Shown here: positions 40,146-49,357 of the stretch, one piece after another
How positions within the stretch are numbered: the stretch's first letter is position 1
How the letters are laid out: each line of letters opens with the position of its first letter
Assembly (NCBI RefSeq): GCF_000429445.1
Contig: NZ_AUBW01000007.1
Coordinates: 62,001 to 126,000, forward strand
Reading direction: 5' to 3'
Length of the DNA: 64,000 bases
Source of the DNA: Algoriphagus terrigena DSM 22685
GTDB taxonomy: Bacteria > Bacteroidota > Bacteroidia > Cytophagales > Cyclobacteriaceae
Notes under the pieces: generated by a model
The model's input: the letters and a program-made list of their open reading frames with translations, nothing else
The model's database searches: none
What the model was told of the DNA's origin: nothing
Translations under genes and position numbers: made by a program

Positions 40146-41069
40146 TTAAAGTAAAGATCTGGCGGTCTTCTGATCCTGAAACAGTTGATTCTTCAGCGCT
40201 TCCAGGCTGTCAAATTTACGCTCTTCTCTGAGGAATTCATGAAAGTAAACCGTGATCTGCTTGTCGTAGAGATCGCCTTGGAAATCAAACAAATTGGCTT
40301 CCACCGTTTTCTTGGTTCCATCTACCGTCGGGCGGTTGCCGATATTCAGCATCGCCTTGTACAGAGTGCCGTCCACGGAAGCTTCTACTGCGTAAACGCC
40401 GTCCTTCGGGATTAGTTTGTAATCGTTTGGAATATGGATGTTGGCGGTGGGGAATCCGATCGAGCGGCCGATCTGCTGACCTTTGATTACCAAGCCGTTC
40501 AGTTCATAAGGTCTCCCCAGGCAACTTTCAGCGGTTTTGACGTCTCCGGATTCGAGCGCTCTCCGGATTTTGGTGCTCGAGACAGCAATCTCTTCCACGT
40601 CTTGCCGCGAGATCTCCTCCAGATCAAACCCAAAATCCGAGCTGTTGGCTTTCAGGTATTCGAAGCTCCCTTCGCGGTTTTTCCCAAAGCGGTGATCGTA
40701 GCCAATCACCAGTTTCTTGGTTTGGATGGCATCGATGAGGACTTTCGCGATAAATTCGGCGGAGCTTATCTGAGAAAACTCCTGGGTAAAAGGAATCGTG
40801 ATCAGATGATCAATCCCAAACTGACGAAGGAGCTTGGTCTTCTCTTCGAAAGTGCTGAGCAGTCTCAGGTTATGCTCGTTGGGATACAGTACCAGTCTCG
40901 GATGTGGCCAAAAAGTGATCAGGACCGTTTCTCCTTGGATTGACCGGGCGATTTCCCGGATTCGCGTCAGGATTTTTTGATGCCCCAAGTGAACTCCGTC
41001 AAAAGTTCCAGAGGTCACCACCGCGTTCTTTACCGGAGTAAAGCCCTCCAGTCCTTCATAGATTTTCAT
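40146..41069 (-). CDS. ribF: Bifunctional riboflavin kinase/FAD synthetase
   Basis: The protein has 307 residues. The FAD synthetase part has TSGTFDGVHLGHQKILTRI (HxGH nucleotidyl motif) and VIGYDHRFGKNREG. The riboflavin-kinase part has RPYELNGLVIKGQQIGRSIGFPTANIH and PKDGVYAVEA. It makes FMN and FAD from riboflavin. Its start overlaps the truB stop by 14 bases, so the pair is coupled. Confidence 0.95.
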   Translation of the reverse strand: MKIYEGLEGFTPVKNAVVTSGTFDGVHLGHQKILTRIREIARSIQGETVLITFWPHPRLVLYPNEHNLRLLSTFEEKTKLLRQFGIDHLITIPFTQEFSQISSAEFIAKVLIDAIQTKKLVIGYDHRFGKNREGSFEYLKANSSDFGFDLEEISRQDVEEIAVSSTKIRRALESGDVKTAESCLGRPYELNGLVIKGQQIGRSIGFPTANIHIPNDYKLIPKDGVYAVEASVDGTLYKAMLNIGNRPTVDGTKKTVEANLFDFQGDLYDKQITVYFHEFLREERKFDSLEALKNQLFQDQKTARSLL

Positions 41070-41739
41070 GAGGTCTGGCTTTGATTTCTTCGATCAACGA
41101 GGTCAATTCGTGGGCATCCGAAAGCAGAAAATTTCCGATTCGGGTTCTGCAAAGCGATTTCATATAAGCCCCCGTTCCCAGCAGTTCACCAAGATCTCGG
41201 GCAAGGCTTCTGATGTAAGTTCCTTTGGAACAAGAAATCCGAAAATCTATCTCATCTCCCTGAAACCGCGTGATTTCGAATTCACGAACCTGCGTAGGCC
41301 GTGCTTCCATCTGTACTTCGATCCCTTTTCTGGCCGATTCGTAGACGCGCTTTCCATCGACTTTGATGGCGGAGTGCATCGGAGGGACTTGAAGAATATC
41401 TCCGGTCAGTTGTGCCGCCGCTTTCAGTACGTCGTCGAGCTGGATGTGTGACGGATCAGCGACAGGGATGACGGGCTTTTCGAGATCAAAGGACTCGGTC
41501 GTCGCGCCGATCACAAATGTGCCGGTGTATTCCTTTTCCTGACCCATGTAGGTTTCAATCTGCTTGGTCTGCTTTCCCGCGCAAACAATCAATAGACCCG
41601 TAGCCAAAGGATCAAGGGTGCCGGCATGGCCGACCTTTTTGATACGAAGGGCATTTCTTACTTTTTTGACCACGTCAAATGAAGTCCATTCCCGTGGCTT
41701 GTCGATCAGAAATACTTCTCCGTAAGCTTCTTGCTGCAT
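41056..41739 (-). CDS. truB: tRNA pseudouridine-55 synthase
   Basis: The protein has 227 residues, short but usual for Bacteroidota TruB, which lacks the C-terminal PUA domain. The catalytic motif GHAGTLDPLATGLL contains the aspartate nucleophile, followed by KEYTGTFVIGATTES and CSKGTYIRSLARDLGE. It isomerises U55 in tRNA. The order ftsX-DUF3098-truB-ribF is kept here without the uppP gene that is usual between DUF3098 and truB. Confidence 0.95.
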   Translation of the reverse strand: MQQEAYGEVFLIDKPREWTSFDVVKKVRNALRIKKVGHAGTLDPLATGLLIVCAGKQTKQIETYMGQEKEYTGTFVIGATTESFDLEKPVIPVADPSHIQLDDVLKAAAQLTGDILQVPPMHSAIKVDGKRVYESARKGIEVQMEARPTQVREFEITRFQGDEIDFRISCSKGTYIRSLARDLGELLGTGAYMKSLCRTRIGNFLLSDAHELTSLIEEIKARPHENL

Positions 41740-41787
41740 GTTTTTAAGTTAGGCAACCCTGCTTAACAGAGCTGAATGATACTGGTC

Positions 41788-41997
41788 TTAGCTTTTCTCT
41801 GCTTTGGCAAAGATCGCGTAAAACTCAAAGATAAAACCGGCCAGCGTCACGATCGGCCCAACCGTCAAGCCGAGCACTCCATTGCCGTGAGGCGCGCCGT
41901 CAAGACCGATGATGATGAATCCCAGGACAATGAGCCCAAGCCCAACCAGCATCAACTGGTAGTTCTTTTTGGCAAAAGGAAAAGGTGAGTTGCTCAT
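41788..41997 (-). CDS. DUF3098 membrane protein
   Basis: The protein has 69 residues with two membrane helices (about 15-32 and 41-63) joined by a loop with HGNGVLGL. The NYQLMLVGLGLIVLGFIIIG start is typical of DUF3098. It is a conserved small protein just downstream of ftsX in Bacteroidota. The function is unknown; the strict linkage suggests a role in the division machinery or envelope. The gene begins 2 bases after the ftsX stop. Confidence 0.92.
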   Translation of the reverse strand: MSNSPFPFAKKNYQLMLVGLGLIVLGFIIIGLDGAPHGNGVLGLTVGPIVTLAGFIFEFYAIFAKAEKS

Positions 41998-41999
41998 GA

Positions 42000-42890
42000 T
42001 TAATAAAGTTCGTCCAGAGACATGTTCAAGTATTTATTGACTGCACGCAGCGTGCTGAAGACAGAGAGGATACCTCCAATCACGATCAGCGTTAAGAAAA
42101 GCAGAATCAGCATTTCCTGGTTTTGCAACATGACAAACCCTTCAATATTCGCCTTGGTGTACTCGACCAACGCAAACAGGATCGCCGAGGCGACCGCACC
42201 CGCGATCATGCCAAACAGAAGCGCACGCTGTAAGAATGGCTTTCTAATAAAACCTCTCGTGGCTCCGACCAATTGCATCGAGCGGATCAGGAATCGCTGG
42301 GAAAAGAGCGCCAAGCGAATCGTATTATTGATCAACATGACCACCGTGATAATCAGGATCGAAATGAAACCGCCCAAGACTAAGCTCACTTTCAATAGGT
42401 TTTTGTTGATGGAGTCCACCAAATCCGTCATGTAGGAGACTTCAAAGACACCGGGGATTCCTTCGAGGTCTTTGGCGATGGTCTCCAACTGCTCGGAGGT
42501 CTGAAACTCCTCCGCCACGACGATTACAAAGCTGTCCCGCAAGGGGTTTTCCTCCAGAAATTCGGTGAAGTCTTCGCCTGTGTTTTCGATGAAGGTAGCG
42601 GCAGCTTCCTCGTCGGAGATAAACCGGAGTCCTACCGTATCCGCTTTGGTCAGGATAAAAGGCCGACCGGAAATGTTTTTGTCTATTTCAGCGAGTTGCT
42701 CTTCAGAAAGGCCTTTGTCGAGGAAGATCTGCACCTCAATATTTTCCCGGATCATCTTGGTCAGCGATCTTGCTTGGATCAAAATCACCCCAAAAAGGCC
42801 AACGATGAAAAGCGATAGGGTAGTGCTGAACAGCACACTGCCAAACTTGAAATGACCGAGTGTTTTTTTCTTGCGGGATGGGTTAGCCAT
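42000..42890 (-). CDS. ftsX: Cell division protein FtsX
   Basis: The protein has 296 residues and four membrane segments (about 19-37, 173-196, 228-247 and 264-284). The extracytoplasmic loop after helix 1 holds the usual variable domain (REN...EVQIFLDKGLS). Features of the FtsX core are MLINNTIRLALFSQRFLIRSMQLVGATRGFIRKPFL. With FtsE it forms an ABC-type complex that activates peptidoglycan hydrolases at division. No ftsE is near in the window, so it is elsewhere, as is common in Bacteroidota. Confidence 0.93.
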   Translation of the reverse strand: MANPSRKKKTLGHFKFGSVLFSTTLSLFIVGLFGVILIQARSLTKMIRENIEVQIFLDKGLSEEQLAEIDKNISGRPFILTKADTVGLRFISDEEAAATFIENTGEDFTEFLEENPLRDSFVIVVAEEFQTSEQLETIAKDLEGIPGVFEVSYMTDLVDSINKNLLKVSLVLGGFISILIITVVMLINNTIRLALFSQRFLIRSMQLVGATRGFIRKPFLQRALLFGMIAGAVASAILFALVEYTKANIEGFVMLQNQEMLILLFLTLIVIGGILSVFSTLRAVNKYLNMSLDELY

Positions 42891-42931
42891 AGTTGGTTAA
42901 TTCGGTTCAAAAATAGGAAAGCCAAGCGGAT

Positions 42932-43630
42932 TTAACCAATCGATGTGCCAGAAAGGACAGCGATGATTTTTTCGTTTGTAATTGCCCAGACCTTATCCTG
43001 CTTTTCGGGTCTCACTGGTGCCAAGCCGGTAAAATTTCCAAAGGCGGGAAGTAAAAGCTGGTTTTTGCTTTGGAAAAAGCAGGGAAGCAAAACCGATTGT
43101 CTCGCCTTACCGACCAGTCTCACGCCAGGATGAATATGCCCGAAGACATTCAATTGGCCTTCTTTTACGGTTTTCAGTGGTTCGTGGGACATGACTAACG
43201 GACCAACTTCAAATGGTTCTTTATGAATCCTCAAGACGGATTGTTGGTAGGCTTCGGCAGAAAGTACATCGTGATTACCCAAGACTAAGTGAAAATGCGT
43301 GTCTCCAAGCCCAGCCAAAAACTGGTTCAGATACGTCCACTGCTCGTTCCAGTCGGAATGAAAAAGATCGCCCAGAAAATAAGTATGCGCCGGGCGGAAT
43401 TCTTCGTGGAGCTTTTGCAAGCGGATCAGGTCAAAGTCGTGGACAGGTTCCGGAATCGGGATGCCGGACTTCCGAAAATGCGCTGCTTTTCCAAAGTGCA
43501 GATCAGCGATCAAAAGTGAATTTAGAGACTCAATCCAAAGGGCTCTCTCAGGCAGCAAACCCAGAGAAATGCCCTCAAACTCTGAAATGAAAATACTGCG
43601 CTTTTGTGTTAAATTTTCTACCTCACTCAT
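42932..43630 (-). CDS. pdeM: PdeM-type metallophosphoesterase (ligase-associated DNA repair endonuclease)
   Basis: The ATG at 43630 gives 232 residues. An in-frame TTG at 43666 lies inside the promoter and is rejected. The calcineurin-like motifs are SLLIADLHFGKAAHF, FLGDLFHSDWNEQ, LVLGNHDVL, VMSHEP and VFGHIHPGVRL. PdeM is generally linked to an ATP-dependent DNA ligase, helicase and exonuclease in a repair cluster. Here those partners are absent from the neighbourhood. It is divergent from the DUF2147 gene. Confidence 0.88.
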   Translation of the reverse strand: MSEVENLTQKRSIFISEFEGISLGLLPERALWIESLNSLLIADLHFGKAAHFRKSGIPIPEPVHDFDLIRLQKLHEEFRPAHTYFLGDLFHSDWNEQWTYLNQFLAGLGDTHFHLVLGNHDVLSAEAYQQSVLRIHKEPFEVGPLVMSHEPLKTVKEGQLNVFGHIHPGVRLVGKARQSVLLPCFFQSKNQLLLPAFGNFTGLAPVRPEKQDKVWAITNEKIIAVLSGTSIG

Positions 43631-43638
43631 ATCAGATT

Positions 43639-43668
43639 CAAATCTATCCGTATTTGGGGATAACAAAA
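43639..43668 (-). promoter_or_regulatory. Promoter of pdeM
   Basis: On the minus strand TTTTG (43668-43664), 17 bases, then TAGATTTG (43646-43639). The predicted transcript starts within a few bases of the ATG at 43630, so the mRNA may be almost leaderless. Confidence 0.6.
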
Positions 43669-43678
43669 CTTAATTTTT

Positions 43679-44119
43679 ATGAAAAACCGACAGTTTACTT
43701 CATTCCTTGTCTTCCTCTTTTTTGGGGCGGCCCTCAGTGCCCAAGCACAGTCAGAAGGCTCCATTTTGGGTAAATGGTACAACACTGAAAAAACAGCGCA
43801 AATTGAGATCAAGAAAATCGGTTCAGAATTTTTCGGAAGTATTGTCTGGTTAAAAGCCCCGACTTTGGACGGAAAGCCTATTACTGATCAGAAAAATTCG
43901 GATCCAAAATTGAGAAGTAGGCAGTTGGTGGGAATGGCACTTGTAGAAAGCTTGAAATTTGAAAATGGAATGTGGAAAGACGGAGAAATCTATGATCCAT
44001 TCTCCGGGAAAACCTATTCCTGCGAAGCTAAACTCCAAACCATGGATGTCCTAGAAGTCAAAGGGTATATTGGGTTTTCCTTTGTGGGTAGAACGGTGGT
44101 ATGGACGCGAGTTAAGTGA
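43679..44119 (+). CDS. Exported DUF2147 protein
   Basis: The protein has 146 residues with a signal peptide (MKNRQFTSFLVFLFFGAALSAQAQ). DUF2147 features are GSILGKWYNTEKTAQIEIKKIG, FFGSIVWLKAPTLDGKPITDQKN, GMALVESLKFENGMWKDGEIYDPFSGKTYSCEAKL and GYIGFSFVGRTVVWTRV. The fold is a lipocalin-like beta barrel, and the ligand is unknown. It is divergent from pdeM, sharing a 48-base spacer. Confidence 0.9.
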   Translation: MKNRQFTSFLVFLFFGAALSAQAQSEGSILGKWYNTEKTAQIEIKKIGSEFFGSIVWLKAPTLDGKPITDQKNSDPKLRSRQLVGMALVESLKFENGMWKDGEIYDPFSGKTYSCEAKLQTMDVLEVKGYIGFSFVGRTVVWTRVK

Positions 44120-44295
44120 GATAGGTTATTCTGTAAATGCGTTGCAGACCGGGTAACAAAAAAAAATAATCGCGAAGTGACGCACAGTTATTTCACTGCA
44201 AAGGAAAAAGAAATCAGGATATGTTTATCTCCTTTTCCTCTTTGGTAAAAATGGTTATGGCAAAAGTCAACAACTATTTGTGATACACTGCATTT

Positions 44296-44325
44296 AAAAA
44301 AGAAATGGCGGGTCTAGCCCGCCAT
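44296..44325 (-). terminator. Terminator of the metY-metX unit
   Basis: ATGGCGGG pairs with CCCGCCAT around a 5-base loop, and on the minus strand the stem is followed by a T-rich run. It begins 4 bases after the metX stop. Confidence 0.88.
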
Positions 44326-44328
44326 CTT

Positions 44329-45381
44329 TTACTGTTGCTCCAAGTAGTAAGATCTGAGAAAGTAAGCCAATTGCTCAAACTCGATCAAAAACGCATCGTG
44401 CCCGGCAGTAGAGTTGATCTCCTTGTATGTTCCCCGTTTGGACTTTTGACTGATGTATTGCGCCTCGTGTGGCAAAAACAACAGATCAGAATTGACACCA
44501 ATAGTTAAGACTCGCGCTTCGATAGATCCTATTGCCGCGTCTATTCCCCCTCTATTTCTACCCAAATCATGGCTGTCCATGGCTTTGGAAAGCGTCCAAT
44601 AGGAAAGGGCATTGAATCGCTTGACAAGTTTTTGACCCTGATATCGCAAATAGGAAGCAGCTCGGAATCCGTCCAATTTTTCTTCCTTATCGCTTTGCTT
44701 GATCAAGAGATCATCTGGATGCCGGTAGCTCAGCATGGCGATCGCGCGGGCAGTCTCGAGGCCTTTGGCTCCAGCGAGTTCGTGGCATTCGCCCCAGCTG
44801 CAGTCTGATTCGATTGCCATTCGCTGTGTTTCGTTAAAGCCAATTACCCATGGGGAGGTTTTGGAGGTTGAGGCTAAAATCACCGCATTTTTCAACTTTT
44901 GACCCAAAGTCACTGCCCACTCCAGGCCAACCTGCCCGCCCAAAGATCCGCCAATCAATGTATGAATATGATCGATCCCCAGTCCGACCCGAAGCCTCTC
45001 CAGACTTGCGGCGAGATCACGTGTCGTGACTTGGGGGAAATCATAGAAATACGGTTCGCCGGTCTCTGGATTTTCGCTGAACGGATTGGTAGACCCATAG
45101 CAGCTGCCAAGCAGATTGGCACAGATGATAAAGTGGTTGGCAGGGTCAAAGAACTTATCTTCTCCGATCAGGCCGTTCCACCATTCAGCTGCTTTGGAAT
45201 CTCCGGTCAGGGCATGAATCACCCAGATTACGTTGTTTTTCTCAGGATTCAACTTTCCATAAGTGGTGTAGGCGAGGTCAAAATCTCTCAGGACTTCGCC
45301 GGATTCCAAGTGCAAAGGGTCAGTCGAGTGGAAAACTTCCTGAGTCATAGTCGGTTCAGCGTATTGGCTTGTCAAATTCAT
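44329..45381 (-). CDS. metX: Homoserine O-acetyltransferase
   Basis: The protein has 350 residues with the alpha/beta-hydrolase fold. The nucleophile Ser is in LIGGSLGGQVGLEW, the triad His is in NSTAGHDAFLIEFEQL, and WVIHALTGDSKAAEWW is the family oxyanion region. It acetylates homoserine for methionine synthesis. It follows metY by 8 bases, and the pair is governed by the SAM riboswitch at 46886-46977. Confidence 0.95.
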   Translation of the reverse strand: MNLTSQYAEPTMTQEVFHSTDPLHLESGEVLRDFDLAYTTYGKLNPEKNNVIWVIHALTGDSKAAEWWNGLIGEDKFFDPANHFIICANLLGSCYGSTNPFSENPETGEPYFYDFPQVTTRDLAASLERLRVGLGIDHIHTLIGGSLGGQVGLEWAVTLGQKLKNAVILASTSKTSPWVIGFNETQRMAIESDCSWGECHELAGAKGLETARAIAMLSYRHPDDLLIKQSDKEEKLDGFRAASYLRYQGQKLVKRFNALSYWTLSKAMDSHDLGRNRGGIDAAIGSIEARVLTIGVNSDLLFLPHEAQYISQKSKRGTYKEINSTAGHDAFLIEFEQLAYFLRSYYLEQQ

Positions 45382-45389
45382 TGGGGTAA

Positions 45390-46712
<1,323 letters not shown>

Positions 46713-46885
46713 TTAGGAAAAAACTGAAAAGATCCCGAAAAACGAGGTCGGTATGTCTTGAATCAGACGCGAAGGCGCTAGATCCGAATAGAATGAATCC
46801 GAAATTGGATAGGAATTTTGGCCTGCGGCCGAAAGAAAAACAGAGAATAAATAGCTTGTGCATTTTGCAAAGAATTTATAGTTCC

Positions 46886-46977
46886 GAAAGAGAATAGCTC
46901 AGTCGGCAGGAATTGGCACCTTTCCGCTTCGGAAGGTTGCCAGAGGGTCGTAGAGCCTGTCTCTCGCCTCTTCTGTA
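46886..46977 (-). promoter_or_regulatory. SAM-I (S box) riboswitch upstream of metY-metX
   Basis: On the minus strand the RNA reads AGAAGAGGCGAGAGACAGG...GGCAACC...GGTGCCAATTCC...CTGAGCTATTCTCTT. The conserved GGCAACC and GGTGCCAATTCC blocks, the CCTTCCG/CGGAAAGG P3 stem and the closing AAGAG/CTCTT P1 helix match the S-box aptamer. It would bind S-adenosylmethionine and lower metY-metX expression. The 190 bases between aptamer and metY hold no clear terminator, so the expression platform is not apparent. Confidence 0.87.
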
Positions 46978-47010
46978 TAAATCCCAGCACTAAAAGTGAA
47001 AGGATGTGCA

Positions 47011-47059
47011 AAGAAAAACCCGGAAACTGACAAATCAAAATGCTTCTTCAGCTTCCGGG
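47011..47059 (-). terminator. Terminator of the SulP-carbonic anhydrase unit
   Basis: On the minus strand CCCGGAAGCTGA pairs with TCAGTTTCCGGG (one G-U pair) around a loop of about 18 bases, followed by TTTTTCTT. It lies just beyond the carbonic anhydrase stop, separating that transcript from the met leader. Confidence 0.75.
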
Positions 47060-47070
47060 AAAAATTTCCA

Positions 47071-47712
47071 TTATAATTCCTCCGAATTATATCGGAAGAT
47101 AGGGTTGATCGCATCAAAGTCCGGCTTGATGTTCGTGAGCTCTTTCACCAATCCGTCCTTCAGTCCATAGGCCCAGCCGTGAATTTCTGGGGCTTGTCTG
47201 TATTTCCATGCTTTTTGGACGATTGAAGTCTTGATCAGATCCTGGCATTGCTCCATCACATTCAGTTCCACGAGTCTGTCGACCTTGCCGGTGTGCGTGT
47301 CGATCGCGTCTAGTTCGTCTTGATACATCTTGTAGACCTCCTTGATGTTTCGCAGCCATTTGTTGATCAATCCATAGCTTTTGTTAGTCAGTGCGGCCTC
47401 GACGCCACCGCAGCCATAGTGCCCGCATACGATGATGTGCTCAACCTCCAGCACCTGTACTGCATATTGCAGCACGGACAGTAGATTAAGATCCGTATGC
47501 ACGACCATATTGGCGATGTTTCGGTGGACGAAGATTTCCCCGGGGTCCGTACCTGTCACTTCATTGGCGGGCACTCGGCTATCAGAGCATCCGATCCAGA
47601 GGAATTTCGGTTTTTGCTGTCCGGCTAAGCGGCTGAAGAAGTCCTTGTCCAGCTGGATCTTCTCTTCAGACCAGGCTTTATTTTGTAGCAATAGCTTTTC
47701 GTAGGGGTTCAT
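47071..47712 (-). CDS. Beta-class carbonic anhydrase
   Basis: The protein has 213 residues. The zinc ligands are Cys in WIGCSDSRVPANEV and His/Cys in VCGHYGCGGVEAAL, and the Asp-Arg pair of CSDSR is the catalytic dyad. It interconverts CO2 and bicarbonate in the cytoplasm. It begins with a 4-base overlap after the SulP gene, so the transporter and the enzyme are made together. The spacing and terminator suggest a two-gene unit. Confidence 0.95.
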   Translation of the reverse strand: MNPYEKLLLQNKAWSEEKIQLDKDFFSRLAGQQKPKFLWIGCSDSRVPANEVTGTDPGEIFVHRNIANMVVHTDLNLLSVLQYAVQVLEVEHIIVCGHYGCGGVEAALTNKSYGLINKWLRNIKEVYKMYQDELDAIDTHTGKVDRLVELNVMEQCQDLIKTSIVQKAWKYRQAPEIHGWAYGLKDGLVKELTNIKPDFDAINPIFRYNSEEL

Positions 47713-49250
47713 GTAGGTTGTCGTACCGAGTTAGAAAATCCTTCAATTGTGATTTCGATGTTTTTGGATGGGGCGGTTGAGATGAAGTCGTTCAACACAT
47801 CCTGGATGTCATGATCAATGAACCTGGCTTTCGCAGCGTTGAAAATGACATTACTTCCCGACGGAATAGCCGAAAGCTCTTTCATCAGCGGGGCTTTGTT
47901 GAGAAAGGAGACATCCTTTTGAAGTTTCACCAAGTAGTTACCGTTCAGTTGAGTTACCACAAGCGCACGCTGGTAGTTGGTCTTGATCACAAAGAATATC
48001 CCCACGACCATTCCGATCCCGATTCCCACCAGTAGATCAGTGAATAGGATCGCTATGACCGTCAGGAAAAACGGCAGAAACTGATCCAGGCCTTTCTGAT
48101 ATTCTTTGACAAAAATGGCCGGTTTTGCCAGCTTATATCCAACCTGAAACAACACCGCGGCAAGACAACTCAGTGGGATCTTGTTTAGTATTCCAGGAAT
48201 TGTCAAGACCAAGATCAACAGTAAGAAACCGTGGAAAATCGCAGACATCTTGGTCCGCGCTCCTGACGTCACGTTGGCTGTGGTCCGCACAATCACCACC
48301 GTGACAGGCAGTCCGCCGATCAGTCCTGAGACAAGGTTACCCGTGCCCTGTGCTACCAGTTCCCGGCTTCCAGGGGAGATTCGCTTGTAAGGATCCAGTT
48401 TGTCACCAGCTTCCACACTGAGAAGCGATTCGATACTGGCGATGATGGCAATCGTCACAGCAATCAACCAAAAATCACCGTTCATAATCAACCCAAAATC
48501 GGGAAACGTCAAGAGGGAGGGGAGTTCGGAAATGCTGGCCAGCGTTGGGATACTTACCAGATGCTCGTCTACCAATTGCCACTCGGGTAGCCAAAATCCA
48601 TAACCCACATTAATGAGAATACCCGATACAACCGCCCAAAGTGCGCCGGGTACTATACCGAGAATTTTATGTCTCTTGATCTTTGGACGCTCAAAAAAAA
48701 TCAAAATACCCAGTGCAATCAGCACAATTGGGATCGCTCCGGGACTGTTGTAAACGAAAGCGTAGTAGATCTCTGTGAACGTATTGTGGTCATCCATCTG
48801 CAGGAAGGCCATGTCGCCGATGTGGTCTTTGTCATAGCCCAAGGCATGGGGGATTTGCTTGAGGATCAGGATTAGGCCGATCGCCGTCAGCATTCCTTTG
48901 ATGACCGAGTGCGGAAAGTAGTAGCCCAAAACGCCAGCTTTCGCCAAACCCAGCAGGAGCTGGATCACTCCGGCGGCAACCAGTGCTCCAAGAAAAAGCG
49001 GGAAAGTTCCCAGACTCGCAATGGAATCCAACACAATCACCGTCAGTCCGGCAGCCGGCCCACTGACTCCAACGTGTGACCCCGAGATCGAGCCGACCAC
49101 GATTCCTCCGACGATCCCCGCGATCAATCCGGCCATCGGAGGTGCTCCACTGGCAATCGCTATTCCCAAACAAAGTGGAAGCGCCACTAGAAATACCACC
49201 AAACTAGCTTTGAGGTCGTACTTTAAGTTTACTCCAAAAGGGACATTCAT
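47709..49250 (-). CDS. SulP family anion transporter (probable bicarbonate transporter)
   Basis: The ATG at 49250 gives 513 residues; a longer open frame adds 12 unlikely residues. There are about ten to twelve membrane spans with SulP features (GIAIASGAPPMAGLIAGIVGGIVVGSISGSHVGVSGPAAGL, and GNLVSGLIGGLPVTVVIVRT), and a C-terminal STAS domain (FNAAKARFIDHDIQDVLND). SulP proteins carry sulfate, bicarbonate or other anions. The coupling to a carbonic anhydrase gene favours bicarbonate. Confidence 0.92.
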   Translation of the reverse strand: MNVPFGVNLKYDLKASLVVFLVALPLCLGIAIASGAPPMAGLIAGIVGGIVVGSISGSHVGVSGPAAGLTVIVLDSIASLGTFPLFLGALVAAGVIQLLLGLAKAGVLGYYFPHSVIKGMLTAIGLILILKQIPHALGYDKDHIGDMAFLQMDDHNTFTEIYYAFVYNSPGAIPIVLIALGILIFFERPKIKRHKILGIVPGALWAVVSGILINVGYGFWLPEWQLVDEHLVSIPTLASISELPSLLTFPDFGLIMNGDFWLIAVTIAIIASIESLLSVEAGDKLDPYKRISPGSRELVAQGTGNLVSGLIGGLPVTVVIVRTTANVTSGARTKMSAIFHGFLLLILVLTIPGILNKIPLSCLAAVLFQVGYKLAKPAIFVKEYQKGLDQFLPFFLTVIAILFTDLLVGIGIGMVVGIFFVIKTNYQRALVVTQLNGNYLVKLQKDVSFLNKAPLMKELSAIPSGSNVIFNAAKARFIDHDIQDVLNDFISTAPSKNIEITIEGFSNSVRQPT

Positions 49251-49357
49251 AAGCCTACTCTTAAGGTGAGTACTGTTGAATCTCAAACAATCTCCTTAAA
49301 AATAGATTTTTGCGTGGAATGTTTTTATTTTTTTGGACAGACGGATTGAAAAAAAAT

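Noticed and set aside
46778..47117. Short minus-strand frames over the met leader
   Set aside because: They overlap the SAM riboswitch and the terminator of the carbonic anhydrase gene; the RNA elements are better supported.
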